Positions 16,157 to 25,438 are shown, counted from the first letter of the stretch. The stretch: DNA of 47,829 nucleotides from JBATBW01 sp049662565 (GCA_049662565.1 JBATBW010000069.1:1-47829), one strand, 5' to 3'. Made by a program: numbers and translations. The notes: generated by a model from the letters alone, not told the origin.

Positions 16157-16780
16157 ATGAAAGTTAATGTATTAAATAATCCCTTGATAACTCACAAATT
16201 GACATTGATGAGAAAAAAAGAAACGGGCACTAAAGATTTCCGTAATAATTTGGATGAAATTGCGGGATTAATGGCCTATGAAGTTACGCGTGATTTACCT
16301 TTAAGACCAATTGAGATTGAAACGCCAGTTATGAAGACTACATCGTATGAATTAGCTAAAGATGTTGTTTTGATTCCGATTTTAAGGGCAGGACTTGGTA
16401 TGGTTAATGGTATTTTAGATTTGATTCCAACGGCGAAAGTTGGTCATGTTGGTTTATATCGTGATGAAGAAACTTTACAACCACATGAATATTTTGGGAA
16501 ATATCCTAGTAATTTAAAAGATGCGGTAGTTATGGTTTTAGATCCGATGCTCGCAACAGGTGGTAGTGCATGTGCTGCAATTGACATGGTTAAAGCTAAA
16601 GGGGCAACACAAATTAAATTAGTTTGTTTAGTTGGTGTTCCTGAAGGTGTTAAACGGGTTAATGATGAACATCCGGATGTTGATGTTTATTTGGCGGCTT
16701 GTGATGAAAAATTAAATGAACATGGATATATTGTTCCGGGTTTAGGAGATGCTGGAGACCGTATTTTCGGTACTAAATAA
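16157..16780 (+). CDS. upp: Uracil phosphoribosyltransferase
   Basis: 207 residues. It salvages uracil to UMP using PRPP. The PRPP-binding loop VLDPMLATGGSA is near residues 128-139, and the uracil-binding C-terminus ends GYIVPGLGDAGDRIFGTK. ATG 16157 follows AAGGAAGAGG. In Bacillus upp likewise sits directly before the ATP synthase operon; glyA, usually between rpiB and upp there, is absent. The stop overlaps the next start by one base (TAATG). Confidence 0.97.
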   Translation: MKVNVLNNPLITHKLTLMRKKETGTKDFRNNLDEIAGLMAYEVTRDLPLRPIEIETPVMKTTSYELAKDVVLIPILRAGLGMVNGILDLIPTAKVGHVGLYRDEETLQPHEYFGKYPSNLKDAVVMVLDPMLATGGSACAAIDMVKAKGATQIKLVCLVGVPEGVKRVNDEHPDVDVYLAACDEKLNEHGYIVPGLGDAGDRIFGTK

Positions 16781-16968
16781 TGAATAAAGATATAGTTAGA
16801 GCTTTAGCTTTAGCTTTTGATGTCATATCTAGTATATTTTTCGGCATGTTTGTTGGTTATTTTATTGATAAGTGGTTGCTTACTAAACCGACTTTTATGA
16901 TTATTGGTTTGTTTTTTGGGGTGGCTATGGCTTTTTATTTGTTATATGAAATGAGTAAAAAAAGATGA
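16780..16968 (+). CDS. atpZ: AtpZ/AtpI-family small membrane protein
   Basis: 62 residues with two membrane helices (around 7-29 and 38-57), GMFVGYFIDKWL and GLFFGVAMAFYLLYEM. This is the AtpZ-like short relative of AtpI found at the head of atp operons. AtpZ and AtpI have been linked to Mg2+ uptake and c-ring assembly in some Gram-positives. ATGA overlap with the next gene gives tight coupling. Family membership is judged from size, topology and position. Confidence 0.75.
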   Translation: MNKDIVRALALAFDVISSIFFGMFVGYFIDKWLLTKPTFMIIGLFFGVAMAFYLLYEMSKKR

Positions 16969-17300
16969 AAAAGTATGTTAAATATTCGGCTTATATTGTT
17001 GTTGTAGGTAGTTTAGGTTTGTTATTTGTCGACTATATATATAGTGTTTCTCTGGTGTTTGGTTTTTTGATATCTATGCTTAACTTGTTGATTTATGATA
17101 AGTTGTTTGGTAGTTTGTTAGGTTTTAAAAAATTGAATATTTGGTTGTTGGTTTTGTTTGTCATTATTAATATGTTATCGTTATTTATTGCTTTGTTGAT
17201 TGGGGCTGTGTATCTTAATGTGTGGCTGGTGTTTATTGGACTATTGATCAATAAAGTAGTATTATATAGTGGTATTATTTTTAAGAAGGTAGGTGAGTAA
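16965..17300 (+). CDS. atpI: ATP synthase subunit I-like protein
   Basis: 111 residues with four hydrophobic helices, directly ahead of the a subunit, the place and topology of AtpI. Sequence conservation of AtpI is low, so the call depends strongly on context. It probably helps assemble the c ring. It overlaps the small AtpZ-like gene by 4 bases, and the stop is two bases before the first possible atpB start. Confidence 0.72.
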   Translation: MKKYVKYSAYIVVVGSLGLLFVDYIYSVSLVFGFLISMLNLLIYDKLFGSLLGFKKLNIWLLVLFVIINMLSLFIALLIGAVYLNVWLVFIGLLINKVVLYSGIIFKKVGE

Positions 17301-17302
17301 TA

Positions 17303-17998
17303 TTGTTGATGACGATAGTTATTCAGACTGATGTATTTGTTATTATGGGAATTACTGCAATTTTATGTGGTGTTATTTATTGGTTTGGCAAGAATGTTAA
17401 AAATGCTGATCCTTTAGATAAGCCTAGTCGTATTGTAACAGTTGCCTTGTTTTTTTATCGGTTTATTGATGATTTAGTTGGTGGAACGGTAAAGGATCGT
17501 AAGATTAAAGGTAGATTAGTTCCTTATGTTATGGCATTAAGTATGTTCTTGTTTTTCTCGAATATTTTTGGGTTGACGGGTTTTGAGTCACCGACGGCTA
17601 ATTTTAGTGTTACATTAACTTTGGCTGCGATTACATTTACTTTAATTCAATATACGGCGATTAAGGTTAATGGAGTTAAGGGATATATTAAGAACTATTT
17701 TGAACCATTTGTGCCTTTTGTTGTTTTGAATGTGTTTGGTACAATTGCTCCCTTGATTTCGATGTCAATGCGTTTGTTTGGGAATATTTTAAGTGGTTCG
17801 ATTATTATGACGCTATTATATACTTTTACAGGATATATTAGTTCGTTGATTCCGGTTGTAGGTCAATTTAATTTCTTAGGGGTGGTTGTTACTCCGATAT
17901 TTCATGCTTATTTTGATTTATTTGCGGGATTTATTCAAATGTATATTTTTATTACGTTGACAAGTGTATTTATTGGTAATGAGTTACCAAATGATTAA
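17303..17998 (+). CDS. atpB: ATP synthase subunit a
   Basis: Membrane subunit a of Fo, about 230 residues with five to six helices. It forms the ion half-channels next to the c ring. The essential Arg lies in SMRLFGNILSG, and the C-terminal helix carries HAYFDLFAGFIQMYIFITL. Translation may start at TTG 17303, TTG 17306 or ATG 17309. AGGTGAG at 17291-17297 sits 5 to 11 nt away, so the start is uncertain by two residues. Confidence 0.95.
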   Translation: MLMTIVIQTDVFVIMGITAILCGVIYWFGKNVKNADPLDKPSRIVTVALFFYRFIDDLVGGTVKDRKIKGRLVPYVMALSMFLFFSNIFGLTGFESPTANFSVTLTLAAITFTLIQYTAIKVNGVKGYIKNYFEPFVPFVVLNVFGTIAPLISMSMRLFGNILSGSIIMTLLYTFTGYISSLIPVVGQFNFLGVVVTPIFHAYFDLFAGFIQMYIFITLTSVFIGNELPND

Positions 17999-18013
17999 TT
18001 TGAGGAGGAAATT

Positions 18014-18244
18014 ATGGATTATCGTGGATTAGTAGCTATTGCAGCTGGTATTGCAGTATTAACTGGTATGATGACAGGTATTGGACAAGGGTTTGCGGCT
18101 GGTAAAGCAGTTGAGGCCGTTAGTAGAAATCCGGAAGCGGAAAGTAAAATTCGTTCAATGTTGATCTTAGGTTGTGCGCTTGCGGAAACTTGTGCGATTT
18201 ATGGTTTGTTAATTTCGATTTTATTAATTTTTGTTTTTAAATAA
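18014..18244 (+). CDS. atpE: ATP synthase subunit c, with Na+-type ligand pattern
   Basis: 76 residues in two helices joined by the RNPE loop that contacts gamma and epsilon. The ion-binding Glu is E58 in ALAETCAIYG. Q25 in helix 1 (GIGQGFAAGK), T59 next to E58, and Y63 match the Gln32, Ser/Thr66 and Tyr70 positions of Na+-binding c rings such as Ilyobacter and Acetobacterium. H+-type rings usually lack the Gln and hydroxyl residue. The proline often found in GPGIGQG is missing here (TGIGQG). Consensus AGGAGG lies before the ATG. Confidence 0.95.
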   Translation: MDYRGLVAIAAGIAVLTGMMTGIGQGFAAGKAVEAVSRNPEAESKIRSMLILGCALAETCAIYGLLISILLIFVFK

Positions 18245-18265
18245 GAATAAAGAAAGTAGGCTGTT

Positions 18266-18769
18266 ATGACATTTGATATAGTTGGGAAGTTGGTACCAAA
18301 TCCGATTTCGATGCTTGTTCAATTATGTGCGACGGGTTTGTTATTTTTCTTTGTTTATAAATATTTATATCATCCTATTTTGGATTATTTAGATAAAAAG
18401 AGTGATTTAGAAAACAAACAATTATTGGAGGCGGAAAAATTAAATAAGGAAGCTAATCAAAGTAATTTGGAAGCTAAAGAACGTTTAAAAGAGGCCGCTA
18501 TGGGAGCTAAAGATATTTTGAATAATGCTCGTAAAGAAAGTTTGAAAATTCAAGAAGATACTTTGAAAGAAACTAATGAAAAAGTAAATAAGAAAATTAA
18601 TGATGCGAAGTTAGAAATTGAACAAGAAAGAAGTAAAATGCAAAGTGAATTATCAAAAGAAATTATTGATATTGCTTTACAGGCTAGCGCTAAGTTGTTG
18701 AATGAAAAAGCTAATGACCAATTGGATAAACAAAATATTGAAAAGTTTGTTCGAGATCTTAGACAATGA
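18266..18769 (+). CDS. atpF: ATP synthase subunit b
   Basis: 167 residues. One N-terminal membrane helix (around 16-36) is followed by a long charged, alanine-rich coiled coil typical of the peripheral stalk. It links subunit a to delta and alpha. It overlaps atpH by 4 bases (ATGA). Confidence 0.95.
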   Translation: MTFDIVGKLVPNPISMLVQLCATGLLFFFVYKYLYHPILDYLDKKSDLENKQLLEAEKLNKEANQSNLEAKERLKEAAMGAKDILNNARKESLKIQEDTLKETNEKVNKKINDAKLEIEQERSKMQSELSKEIIDIALQASAKLLNEKANDQLDKQNIEKFVRDLRQ

Positions 18770-19308
18770 GTATAGTATCTAAACGATATGCGCAAGCATA
18801 TTTTGAGTTGGCTTGCGAAGAAGATAAGTTGGCTTTGTGTCAAAAGCAAATTAAAACGGTATTAACGGTGCTAGAGGATAATAAAGATTTAGGTGTTTTG
18901 TTGAATCATTATGCTATTGAAAAAGATGATAAGAAGCAATTGATTGGTAGATTGTTTGATAAAGATGTGGATGATTTGGTCATTCGTTTTATTGATTTGT
19001 TAATTGATAAAAATCGTATTAGCGAAATCAAAGATATCTTTAGTGATTTTAATGATTTAGCTAATGATAGTTTTAATGTTGTTGAAGGTAAAATATATTC
19101 AACAAAGTTGTTGTCGAATGATGATTTGAAATTAATTGAAGATGAATTGAGTAAAAAATATCTTAAGACTGTAATGTTGACTAATTTAATTGATGATCAA
19201 TTAATTAGTGGGGTAAAAGTAGTTATTAAAGATGAAGTAATAGATGGTTCTTTAGCTAATAGATTAAATATGTTAAAGACACAATTGTTAAGGAAAGCAG
19301 GTAAATAG
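18766..19308 (+). CDS. atpH: ATP synthase subunit delta
   Basis: 180 residues. It begins with the conserved SKRYAQAYFELA helix, and the C-terminal part has a VIKDEVIDGSLANRL segment typical of delta/OSCP. It joins the b stalk to the top of the alpha3beta3 head. It lies between atpF and atpA in the usual order. Confidence 0.95.
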   Translation: MSIVSKRYAQAYFELACEEDKLALCQKQIKTVLTVLEDNKDLGVLLNHYAIEKDDKKQLIGRLFDKDVDDLVIRFIDLLIDKNRISEIKDIFSDFNDLANDSFNVVEGKIYSTKLLSNDDLKLIEDELSKKYLKTVMLTNLIDDQLISGVKVVIKDEVIDGSLANRLNMLKTQLLRKAGK

Positions 19309-19311
19309 AAG

Positions 19312-20832
19312 ATGAGTTTAAAACCTGAAGAAATAAGTTCAATTATTAAGGAACAAATTAAACATTATCGAGATGTTATCGAAACTAATGATGTGGGTTA
19401 TGTTGTTAGTGTGGGTGATGGCATCGCGATTTTGCATGGTTTAGATGATGTTATGGCTAATGAGTTAATACTATTTCCAAATGATGTATATGGATTAGTT
19501 TTAAACTTAGAGGAAGAAAGTGTTGGTGCCGTTTTATTGGGGGATGATTCTCAAATAAAAGAAGGCGATGAAGTTAGAAGAACGAAAAGAGTTATTGAGG
19601 TTCCGGTTGGTGATGCTTTAGTTGGTCGTGTTGTTAATGCTTTAGGGCAACCTATTGATGGTCTTGGTGAAATTAAGACTGATAAGTTCCGACCAATTGA
19701 AAGAGTTGCGCCGGGGGTTATTACGCGTAAGAGCGTTAATCAACCATTGCAAACAGGTATCAAAATTATTGATGCGATGATTCCGATTGGTAAAGGTCAA
19801 CGGGAATTAATTATCGGTGACCGTCAGACTGGTAAAACTGCGATTGCAATTGATACGATTGTTAATCAAAAGGGTAGTGATGTTTTATGTATTTATGTAG
19901 CGATTGGTCAAAAGGCGAGTACTATTGCCCAAATCGTGGAAAAGCTTAAACAACATAATGCTTTTGATTATACAACAGTTGTTTGTGCAACAGCTAGTGA
20001 GTTAGCTCCTTTACAATATATTGCGCCATATGCTGGATGTGCGATTGGTGAACAATGGATGGAAGAAGGAAAAGATGTATTAATTATTTATGATGATTTG
20101 AGTAAGCATGCGGTGAGTTATCGGACAATGAGTTTATTGTTGAGAAGACCACCAGGAAGAGAAGCTTATCCGGGTGATGTTTTCTATTTACATTCTAGAT
20201 TATTAGAAAGAGCCGCAAAATTAAGTGATGAATTTGGTGGTGGTTCTTTAACGGCGTTGCCGATTATTGAAACTCAAGCTGGAGATCTTGCAGCTTATAT
20301 TCCGACTAATGTAATATCAATTACTGATGGTCAGTTGTTCTTACAAACGCAATTGTTTAATGCGGGTAATCGTCCGGCGGTTGATGCGGGTTTATCGGTA
20401 TCAAGAGTTGGTGGTAATGCTCAAACTAAAGCAATTAAACAAGTGGCTGGTTCGTTAAAGTTGGAACTTGCGAATTATCGAGAATTAGAAGCGTTCTCAC
20501 AATTTGGTAGCGATTTAGACGCTAATACTAAGTCGATATTAGATCATGGTGATAGATTGATGGAGATTTTAAAACAACCGCAATACACGCCTTATAATCT
20601 TGCTGACGAGTGTTTAGTATTGTTTAGTGCTAAGTATAAATACTTAGATAATATTCCTTTAAAGGAAGTTAAGCGTTATGAAAGAGAGTTAATTAATTAT
20701 ATTAATGTTAATCATAAAGAAATTATTGATGAAATTAATGATAAAAAAATCTTATCTGATGATTTAATTAATCAAATTAAAACTGTAATGTCAACTTTTG
20801 AAAAGCAATTTTTATTAACTTGTGAGGAATAG
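19312..20832 (+). CDS. atpA: ATP synthase subunit alpha
   Basis: 506 residues, standard length. It holds the non-catalytic nucleotide sites of F1. The Walker A is GDRQTGKT at 169-176. The VGDGIAILHGLDD N-terminal barrel and the YDDLSKHAVSYR and RRPPGREAYPGD segments are intact. The start ATG is 3 bases after atpH. Confidence 0.98.
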   Translation: MSLKPEEISSIIKEQIKHYRDVIETNDVGYVVSVGDGIAILHGLDDVMANELILFPNDVYGLVLNLEEESVGAVLLGDDSQIKEGDEVRRTKRVIEVPVGDALVGRVVNALGQPIDGLGEIKTDKFRPIERVAPGVITRKSVNQPLQTGIKIIDAMIPIGKGQRELIIGDRQTGKTAIAIDTIVNQKGSDVLCIYVAIGQKASTIAQIVEKLKQHNAFDYTTVVCATASELAPLQYIAPYAGCAIGEQWMEEGKDVLIIYDDLSKHAVSYRTMSLLLRRPPGREAYPGDVFYLHSRLLERAAKLSDEFGGGSLTALPIIETQAGDLAAYIPTNVISITDGQLFLQTQLFNAGNRPAVDAGLSVSRVGGNAQTKAIKQVAGSLKLELANYRELEAFSQFGSDLDANTKSILDHGDRLMEILKQPQYTPYNLADECLVLFSAKYKYLDNIPLKEVKRYERELINYINVNHKEIIDEINDKKILSDDLINQIKTVMSTFEKQFLLTCEE

Positions 20833-20834
20833 TT

Positions 20835-21674
20835 ATGGCTTTAAATCAACAAGCGATTAAAAGTCGAATTAATTCGGTATTGACTACGACAAAAATTACT
20901 AATGCGATGGAATTAATTTCATCTACTAAGTTAAGAAAAATGCGAAGTAAGATGGATGCTGGAATGGATTATTCTTTAGGTATTGAAGAAATGGTTCAGA
21001 AGGTTGTCGCCAGTAGTGAACAAAATATTGAATCACAATATCTTAAACCAAAGAAAAGTTTAAAAGTTTTGCATATTGTTTTTACTTCCGATATGGGGTT
21101 ATGTGGAGCTTATAATGCGAATTCTTTTAAATTACTAGAAAATTTACCGAAAGATGATTTATATCTAGTGGTTGGTAGTAAGGGTGGCAGCTGGTTAAAA
21201 CATAAAGGATATAATATTGTTGATGTTCATTATGGTTTTGATAAAGCAACATATAAAGACATTGACTTAATAAGTAGTCAAGCTATTGATAAATTTGTGG
21301 CAGATGAAGTAGGAGTGATTGATTTAGTTTATACTAAATTTATTAATGCGGTTACTTTTAAAGCTGAACAAAAACAATTATTGCCATTACAATTAGATAT
21401 TGATGATAGTAAAAGTAGTGCCATCACTTTATTTGAGCCAAGCAGTGCTAGTATTCTAGAACAATTGTTACCCTTGTATATCAAAAGTACAATATATCAA
21501 TTATTTTTAGAATCAAAAACTAGCGAACAAGCTTATCGTCGCTTAGCGATGGAAAGTGCAACTGATAATGGGGAAAAGATTGTCGATGAATTATTATTAA
21601 AATATAATCAAGCGCGTCAAAGTGCAATCACGCAAGAAATTAGTGAAATTGTATCGGGCGCTGATGCTCTATAA
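20835..21674 (+). CDS. atpG: ATP synthase subunit gamma
   Basis: 279 residues. It forms the rotating central stalk. The N-terminal helix has INSVLTTTKITNAMELISS, the middle has FTSDMGLCGAYNAN, and the C-terminal helix ends with ARQSAITQEISEIVSGADAL; all are typical of gamma. It starts two bases after the atpA stop. Confidence 0.97.
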   Translation: MALNQQAIKSRINSVLTTTKITNAMELISSTKLRKMRSKMDAGMDYSLGIEEMVQKVVASSEQNIESQYLKPKKSLKVLHIVFTSDMGLCGAYNANSFKLLENLPKDDLYLVVGSKGGSWLKHKGYNIVDVHYGFDKATYKDIDLISSQAIDKFVADEVGVIDLVYTKFINAVTFKAEQKQLLPLQLDIDDSKSSAITLFEPSSASILEQLLPLYIKSTIYQLFLESKTSEQAYRRLAMESATDNGEKIVDELLLKYNQARQSAITQEISEIVSGADAL

Positions 21675-21685
21675 AAGGAGAAAGT

Positions 21686-23086
21686 ATGGAAAAAAATATT
21701 GGAAAAGTAATCCAAGTAATTGGACCGGTTGTCGATATTCGGTTTGAAAAAGACCATTTACCGGCATTATATAGTGCAATTGAAATTGAACTAAATAATG
21801 AAAAACTAGTTGTTGAAGTAGCACAACATGTCGGTGATGAATGTGTAAGATGTATCGCAATGGGTTCAACTGATGGGATGACTCGTAACTTAAAAGCATA
21901 TGATACTAATGCTCCTATTTCGGTTCCGGTTGGTAAAGAGGTTTTAGGTAGAATGTTTAATGTATTAGGTAATCCGATTGATGGTAAACCTCAAGTGGAT
22001 AGTACTGTTAAAAGAATGCCGATACATCGTAAAGCTCCTAGCTTTGATCAACAACAAACGACAATGGAAATATTGGAAACAGGTATCAAGGTAATCGATT
22101 TATTATGTCCTTATGTTAAAGGAGGAAAGATCGGTTTATTTGGTGGTGCTGGTGTTGGTAAGACAGTAGCAATGCAAGAATTGATTCACAATATCGCTAG
22201 CGAACATGGTGGACTTTCAGTAGTTGCCGGTGTTGGCGAAAGAACACGTGAAGGAAATGATTTATATAATGAAATGAGTGATTCTGGAGTTATTAATAAA
22301 ACGGCTTTGGTTTATGGACAAATGAACGAATCACCAGGCGCAAGAATGCGTGTTGCCTTAAGTGGTTTAACTATGGCAGAACATTTCCGTGATGAAGAAA
22401 AACAAGATGTATTATTGTTTATTGATAATATTTTCCGTTTTACTCAAGCGGGTAGTGAAGTTTCAGCTTTATTAGGAAGAATGCCTAGTGCGGTTGGATA
22501 TCAACCGACATTAGCTACGGAAATGGGAGTTTTACAAGAACGTATTACTTCAACTAAAGATGGATCAATTACTTCTGTTCAGGCAATTTATGTGCCGGCG
22601 GATGACTTAACTGATCCGGCTCCAGCAACTACTTTCTCGCATTTAGATGCTAAAACAGTACTTGATCGTGGTATTGCGTCTTTAGGTATTTTTCCGGCGG
22701 TTGATCCATTAGATTCTTCTAGTAATGCTTTAGATCCATTAGTAGTAGGTCAAGAACATTATGATACGGCACGTGGTGTCCAAAATATTCTTCAAAGATA
22801 TAAAGAATTACAAGATATTATTGCCATCTTAGGGATGGATGAATTGAGTGAAGAGGATAAGATTATTGTTAATAGGGCGCGTCGTGTTCGTAACTTCTTA
22901 TCACAACCTTTCTTTGTTGCGGAACAATTTAGTGGTATTCCAGGAGTATATGTTCCTACTAGTGAAACTATTCGTAGTTTTAAAGAATTGTTAGATGGAA
23001 AATATGATGATTTACCTGAACAAGCATTCTTATTTGTTGGTACTATTGAAGAAGCTGTCAAAAAAGCAGAAACATTAGGTCAATAA
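21686..23086 (+). CDS. atpD: ATP synthase subunit beta
   Basis: 466 residues. It contains the catalytic sites. The Walker A is GGAGVGKT at 153-160, followed by the GERTREGND catalytic-Glu segment, LLFIDNIFRF Walker B, and a DELSEEDK helix (the variant of DELSEED that contacts gamma). ATG 21686 follows AAAGGAG. Confidence 0.98.
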   Translation: MEKNIGKVIQVIGPVVDIRFEKDHLPALYSAIEIELNNEKLVVEVAQHVGDECVRCIAMGSTDGMTRNLKAYDTNAPISVPVGKEVLGRMFNVLGNPIDGKPQVDSTVKRMPIHRKAPSFDQQQTTMEILETGIKVIDLLCPYVKGGKIGLFGGAGVGKTVAMQELIHNIASEHGGLSVVAGVGERTREGNDLYNEMSDSGVINKTALVYGQMNESPGARMRVALSGLTMAEHFRDEEKQDVLLFIDNIFRFTQAGSEVSALLGRMPSAVGYQPTLATEMGVLQERITSTKDGSITSVQAIYVPADDLTDPAPATTFSHLDAKTVLDRGIASLGIFPAVDPLDSSSNALDPLVVGQEHYDTARGVQNILQRYKELQDIIAILGMDELSEEDKIIVNRARRVRNFLSQPFFVAEQFSGIPGVYVPTSETIRSFKELLDGKYDDLPEQAFLFVGTIEEAVKKAETLGQ

Positions 23087-23087
23087 T

Positions 23088-23480
23088 ATGCCAATTAATT
23101 TAAAAATAGTTACGCCTAGTGGTGAATATTTAAATCAAGAAATTAATAAGATTGGTTTTAAAAATGATATGGGGCGAATTGTTATTTTGCCTAACTATAC
23201 ACCTTATGTAACTAATGTCCAAATTGATGAAATATTTATTGAGTTTACCAACAATAAAGTTGAGAAATATGCCGGTAATAAAGGGATATTTCAAATTGAT
23301 CATAATGAAGCGTTATTATTAATTGATACAATTGAAAGTAAAGAAGAAATTGATATCCGTCGGGCTATTGAAGCTAAAGAAAGAGCATTGCAACGAATTA
23401 ACAGCGAAAATATCGATATTCAAAGGGCAGAAGTAGCTCTTAAAAAGGCGATTACTCGGATAAAGGTGCATGATGAGTAA
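23088..23480 (+). CDS. atpC: ATP synthase subunit epsilon
   Basis: 130 residues. It has an N-terminal beta domain and two C-terminal helices rich in Arg, Glu and Ala (RRAIEAKERALQRI). It regulates rotation and completes the central stalk. The N-terminal part is divergent compared with well-known epsilon proteins, but position and layout are clear. Confidence 0.92.
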   Translation: MPINLKIVTPSGEYLNQEINKIGFKNDMGRIVILPNYTPYVTNVQIDEIFIEFTNNKVEKYAGNKGIFQIDHNEALLLIDTIESKEEIDIRRAIEAKERALQRINSENIDIQRAEVALKKAITRIKVHDE

Positions 23481-23664
23481 TATTGTCCGAGTTACTGTAA
23501 CTATTGTTTGTTTTGTCTTTTGTTTTATTGGTGTAAGTAGTTTAGATTTTACTAAATTTATGCGTAAAGAGAAATTAGTTAATTCGGTTTTAGTTTTATT
23601 TTTAGTAAGTATGGCGTTAGCTTATTTAGTTAGCCAATTCTTATTTTCATTATTATTAAAATAA
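23470..23664 (+). CDS. DUF1146 small membrane protein
   Basis: 64 residues with two membrane helices separated by FTKFMRKEK. It matches the DUF1146 (YwzB) layout, which is regularly found directly after atpC in Bacilli. It overlaps atpC by 11 bases; ATG 23470 or 23473 may be used. The function is unknown, perhaps ATP synthase assembly. It is the last gene before the operon terminator. Confidence 0.8.
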   Translation: MMSNIVRVTVTIVCFVFCFIGVSSLDFTKFMRKEKLVNSVLVLFLVSMALAYLVSQFLFSLLLK

Positions 23665-23690
23665 AGAAACTACAATTAGTTTCTTTTTTT
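23663..23690 (+). terminator. Intrinsic terminator of the ATP synthase operon
   Basis: A 10-bp stem (AAAGAAACTA / TAGTTTCTTT) with a 4-nt CAAT loop and a T-run, at the DUF1146 stop codon. Confidence 0.85.
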
Positions 23691-23691
23691 A

Positions 23692-23700
23692 TGCTATAAT
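23692..23700 (+). promoter_or_regulatory. Extended -10 promoter of ychF
   Basis: TGCTATAAT combines TGn with a perfect TATAAT, directly after the atp terminator and 30 bases before ychF. There is no good -35. Confidence 0.5.
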
Positions 23701-23729
23701 ATGTCTCGTAAGTAAAGGAAAGTGATATT

Positions 23730-24830
23730 ATGCCATTAACAGCAGGAATTGTTGGATTACCCAATGTCGGGAAGTCAACATTATTTAATGCGATTACTAA
23801 ATCGCAAGTAGAAGCCGCGAATTATCCATTCGCAACAATTAATCCCAATGTTGGAGTAGTTGAAGTGCCAGATCATCGTATTGATGACCTTGCTAAAATA
23901 TTTAAAACTAAAAAGAGTATTTTTACGACTTTTGAATTTACCGATATTGCCGGTTTAGTTAAAGGGGCAAGTAAAGGAGAAGGATTAGGGAATCAATTTT
24001 TATCAAATATACGTAGCTGTGATGCGATTTGTCATATAGTAAGATGTTTTGATAATGCCGATATTACTCATGTAGAAGGTAGTGTTGATCCAATTAGAGA
24101 TATTGAAATTATTAATTTAGAATTAATAATGGCTGATTTACAAACTGTCGAAAATCGTATTTCGAAAGTAGAACGAAAAGCAGCCCAAAAAGATAAAGAA
24201 GCCTTATTAGAATTTAATGCTTTAAGTCAAATTAAAGAAGCTCTATTAAGCGAAAAACCGGCAAGAAGCGTAAAATTAACTAATGAAGATATGGCAATTA
24301 TTAGTGGTTATAATTTATTGACAATCAAGCCGGTCATTTATATTGCAAACATGAGTGAAGATGAAGTAGTAGACTATAAGAATAATAAATATTTTCAATT
24401 AGTAAGCGACTTTGCTTTAGCTCAAAATAATGAAGTAATTCCAATTAGTGCAAAAATAGAAGAAGAACTAAGTGTATTAGATGATGAAAGTAAAGCCATG
24501 TTCATAGAAGAATTAGGTATTGATGAAAGTGGATTAGACAAAGTTATTAAAGCGACTTATCATATTTTAGGGTTGGCTACATTCTTGACAGCTGGTGTGG
24601 AAGAATGCCGAGCATGGACTTTTAAAAAAGGAATGAAAGCTCCTCAATGCGCAGGAGTTATTCATACAGATTTTGAAAAAGGATTTATTAAGGCTGAAAC
24701 TTATTCATATGATGATTTAATGAAATATGGCAGCGAGCTTGCGGTAAAAGAAAATGGTCGTTTACGACTAGAAGGGAAAGAATATCTTGTCGAAGATGGG
24801 GATGTTCTGCACTTTAGATTTAACGTTTAA
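23730..24830 (+). CDS. ychF: Redox/ribosome-associated ATPase YchF (OLA1 family)
   Basis: 366 residues. It has the TRAFAC-class P-loop GLPNVGKST (9-17), a G3 region DIAGLVKGASKGEGLGN, and a G4-position NMSE. The NxxE form, in place of NKxD, explains the ATP rather than GTP preference of the family. The C-terminal TGS domain holds EECRAWTFKKG. It binds ribosomes and affects stress responses. The YbaK gene follows two bases later. Confidence 0.97.
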   Translation: MPLTAGIVGLPNVGKSTLFNAITKSQVEAANYPFATINPNVGVVEVPDHRIDDLAKIFKTKKSIFTTFEFTDIAGLVKGASKGEGLGNQFLSNIRSCDAICHIVRCFDNADITHVEGSVDPIRDIEIINLELIMADLQTVENRISKVERKAAQKDKEALLEFNALSQIKEALLSEKPARSVKLTNEDMAIISGYNLLTIKPVIYIANMSEDEVVDYKNNKYFQLVSDFALAQNNEVIPISAKIEEELSVLDDESKAMFIEELGIDESGLDKVIKATYHILGLATFLTAGVEECRAWTFKKGMKAPQCAGVIHTDFEKGFIKAETYSYDDLMKYGSELAVKENGRLRLEGKEYLVEDGDVLHFRFNV

Positions 24831-24832
24831 TT

Positions 24833-25312
24833 ATGAAAAAAGAAGCTAAAACTAATGCGTTAAGAATCTTAGATACGCTTAAGATTGGTTATCAAACTTA
24901 TTCATATGATGGGAGTGAATTTATTGATGGTAAGCATGTAGCTACTGCCATCAATAAAGATTATAATCAAGTTTTCAAAACTCTAGTTGGGGTAAACAAT
25001 CATAATTATTATGTGTTTGTCATTGGGGTAGACAAAGAATTAGACTTTAAAAAATGTGCGCGAGTACCAAAAGAAAAAGCAATTGAACTAGTACCAATAA
25101 ATGATTTACTAAAGATTAGTGGTTATGTACGTGGAGGATGTAGTTTCATCGGAATGAAGAAGAACTTTCAAACTTACATTGATGAAGAAGTGATTCTTTT
25201 AGATAAAATAGTTTTTTCCGCAGGAAGAGTTGGATTACAAGTAGAAATTAATGTTGAGGATTTAAATAAACTCGATTATGTAAATATTGTGGCTATCAGC
25301 AAAGATCATTAA
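24833..25312 (+). CDS. ybaK: YbaK/EbsC-type Cys-tRNA(Pro) deacylase
   Basis: 159 residues of the YbaK fold. Conserved features are the DGSEFIDGKHVA region, the QVFKTLVG strand with catalytic Lys, and the GYVRGGCSFIGMKK loop. These proteins hydrolyse Cys mischarged onto tRNA-Pro. It starts two bases after ychF, so translation is coupled. Confidence 0.92.
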   Translation: MKKEAKTNALRILDTLKIGYQTYSYDGSEFIDGKHVATAINKDYNQVFKTLVGVNNHNYYVFVIGVDKELDFKKCARVPKEKAIELVPINDLLKISGYVRGGCSFIGMKKNFQTYIDEEVILLDKIVFSAGRVGLQVEINVEDLNKLDYVNIVAISKDH

Positions 25313-25343
25313 GGATTGATATTTTAAAGTCAGTCCTTTTTTT
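25311..25343 (+). terminator. Intrinsic terminator of ychF-ybaK
   Basis: A 9-bp stem with a G:U pair (AAGGATTGA / TCAGTCCTT), a 10-nt loop and a run of T after it. Confidence 0.8.
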
Positions 25344-25391
25344 ATTGATAAATTAGGTATAGTTGTTATTGAGACTAATAATTATATAGTA

Positions 25392-25438
25392 TGACAATGA
25401 ATAGACTTAAATATTGTCAATAATTACAACTTGACAAT
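25392..25438 (+). promoter_or_regulatory. Three TGACAAT boxes upstream of the pilus promoter
   Basis: TGACAAT occurs at 25392-25398, inverted as ATTGTCA at 25413-25419 (14-nt gap, forming a dyad), and again at 25432-25438 overlapping the -35 box. The first and third copies are 40 bases apart, close to four helical turns. This arrangement suits a dimeric regulator binding upstream and at the -35. Confidence 0.45.
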
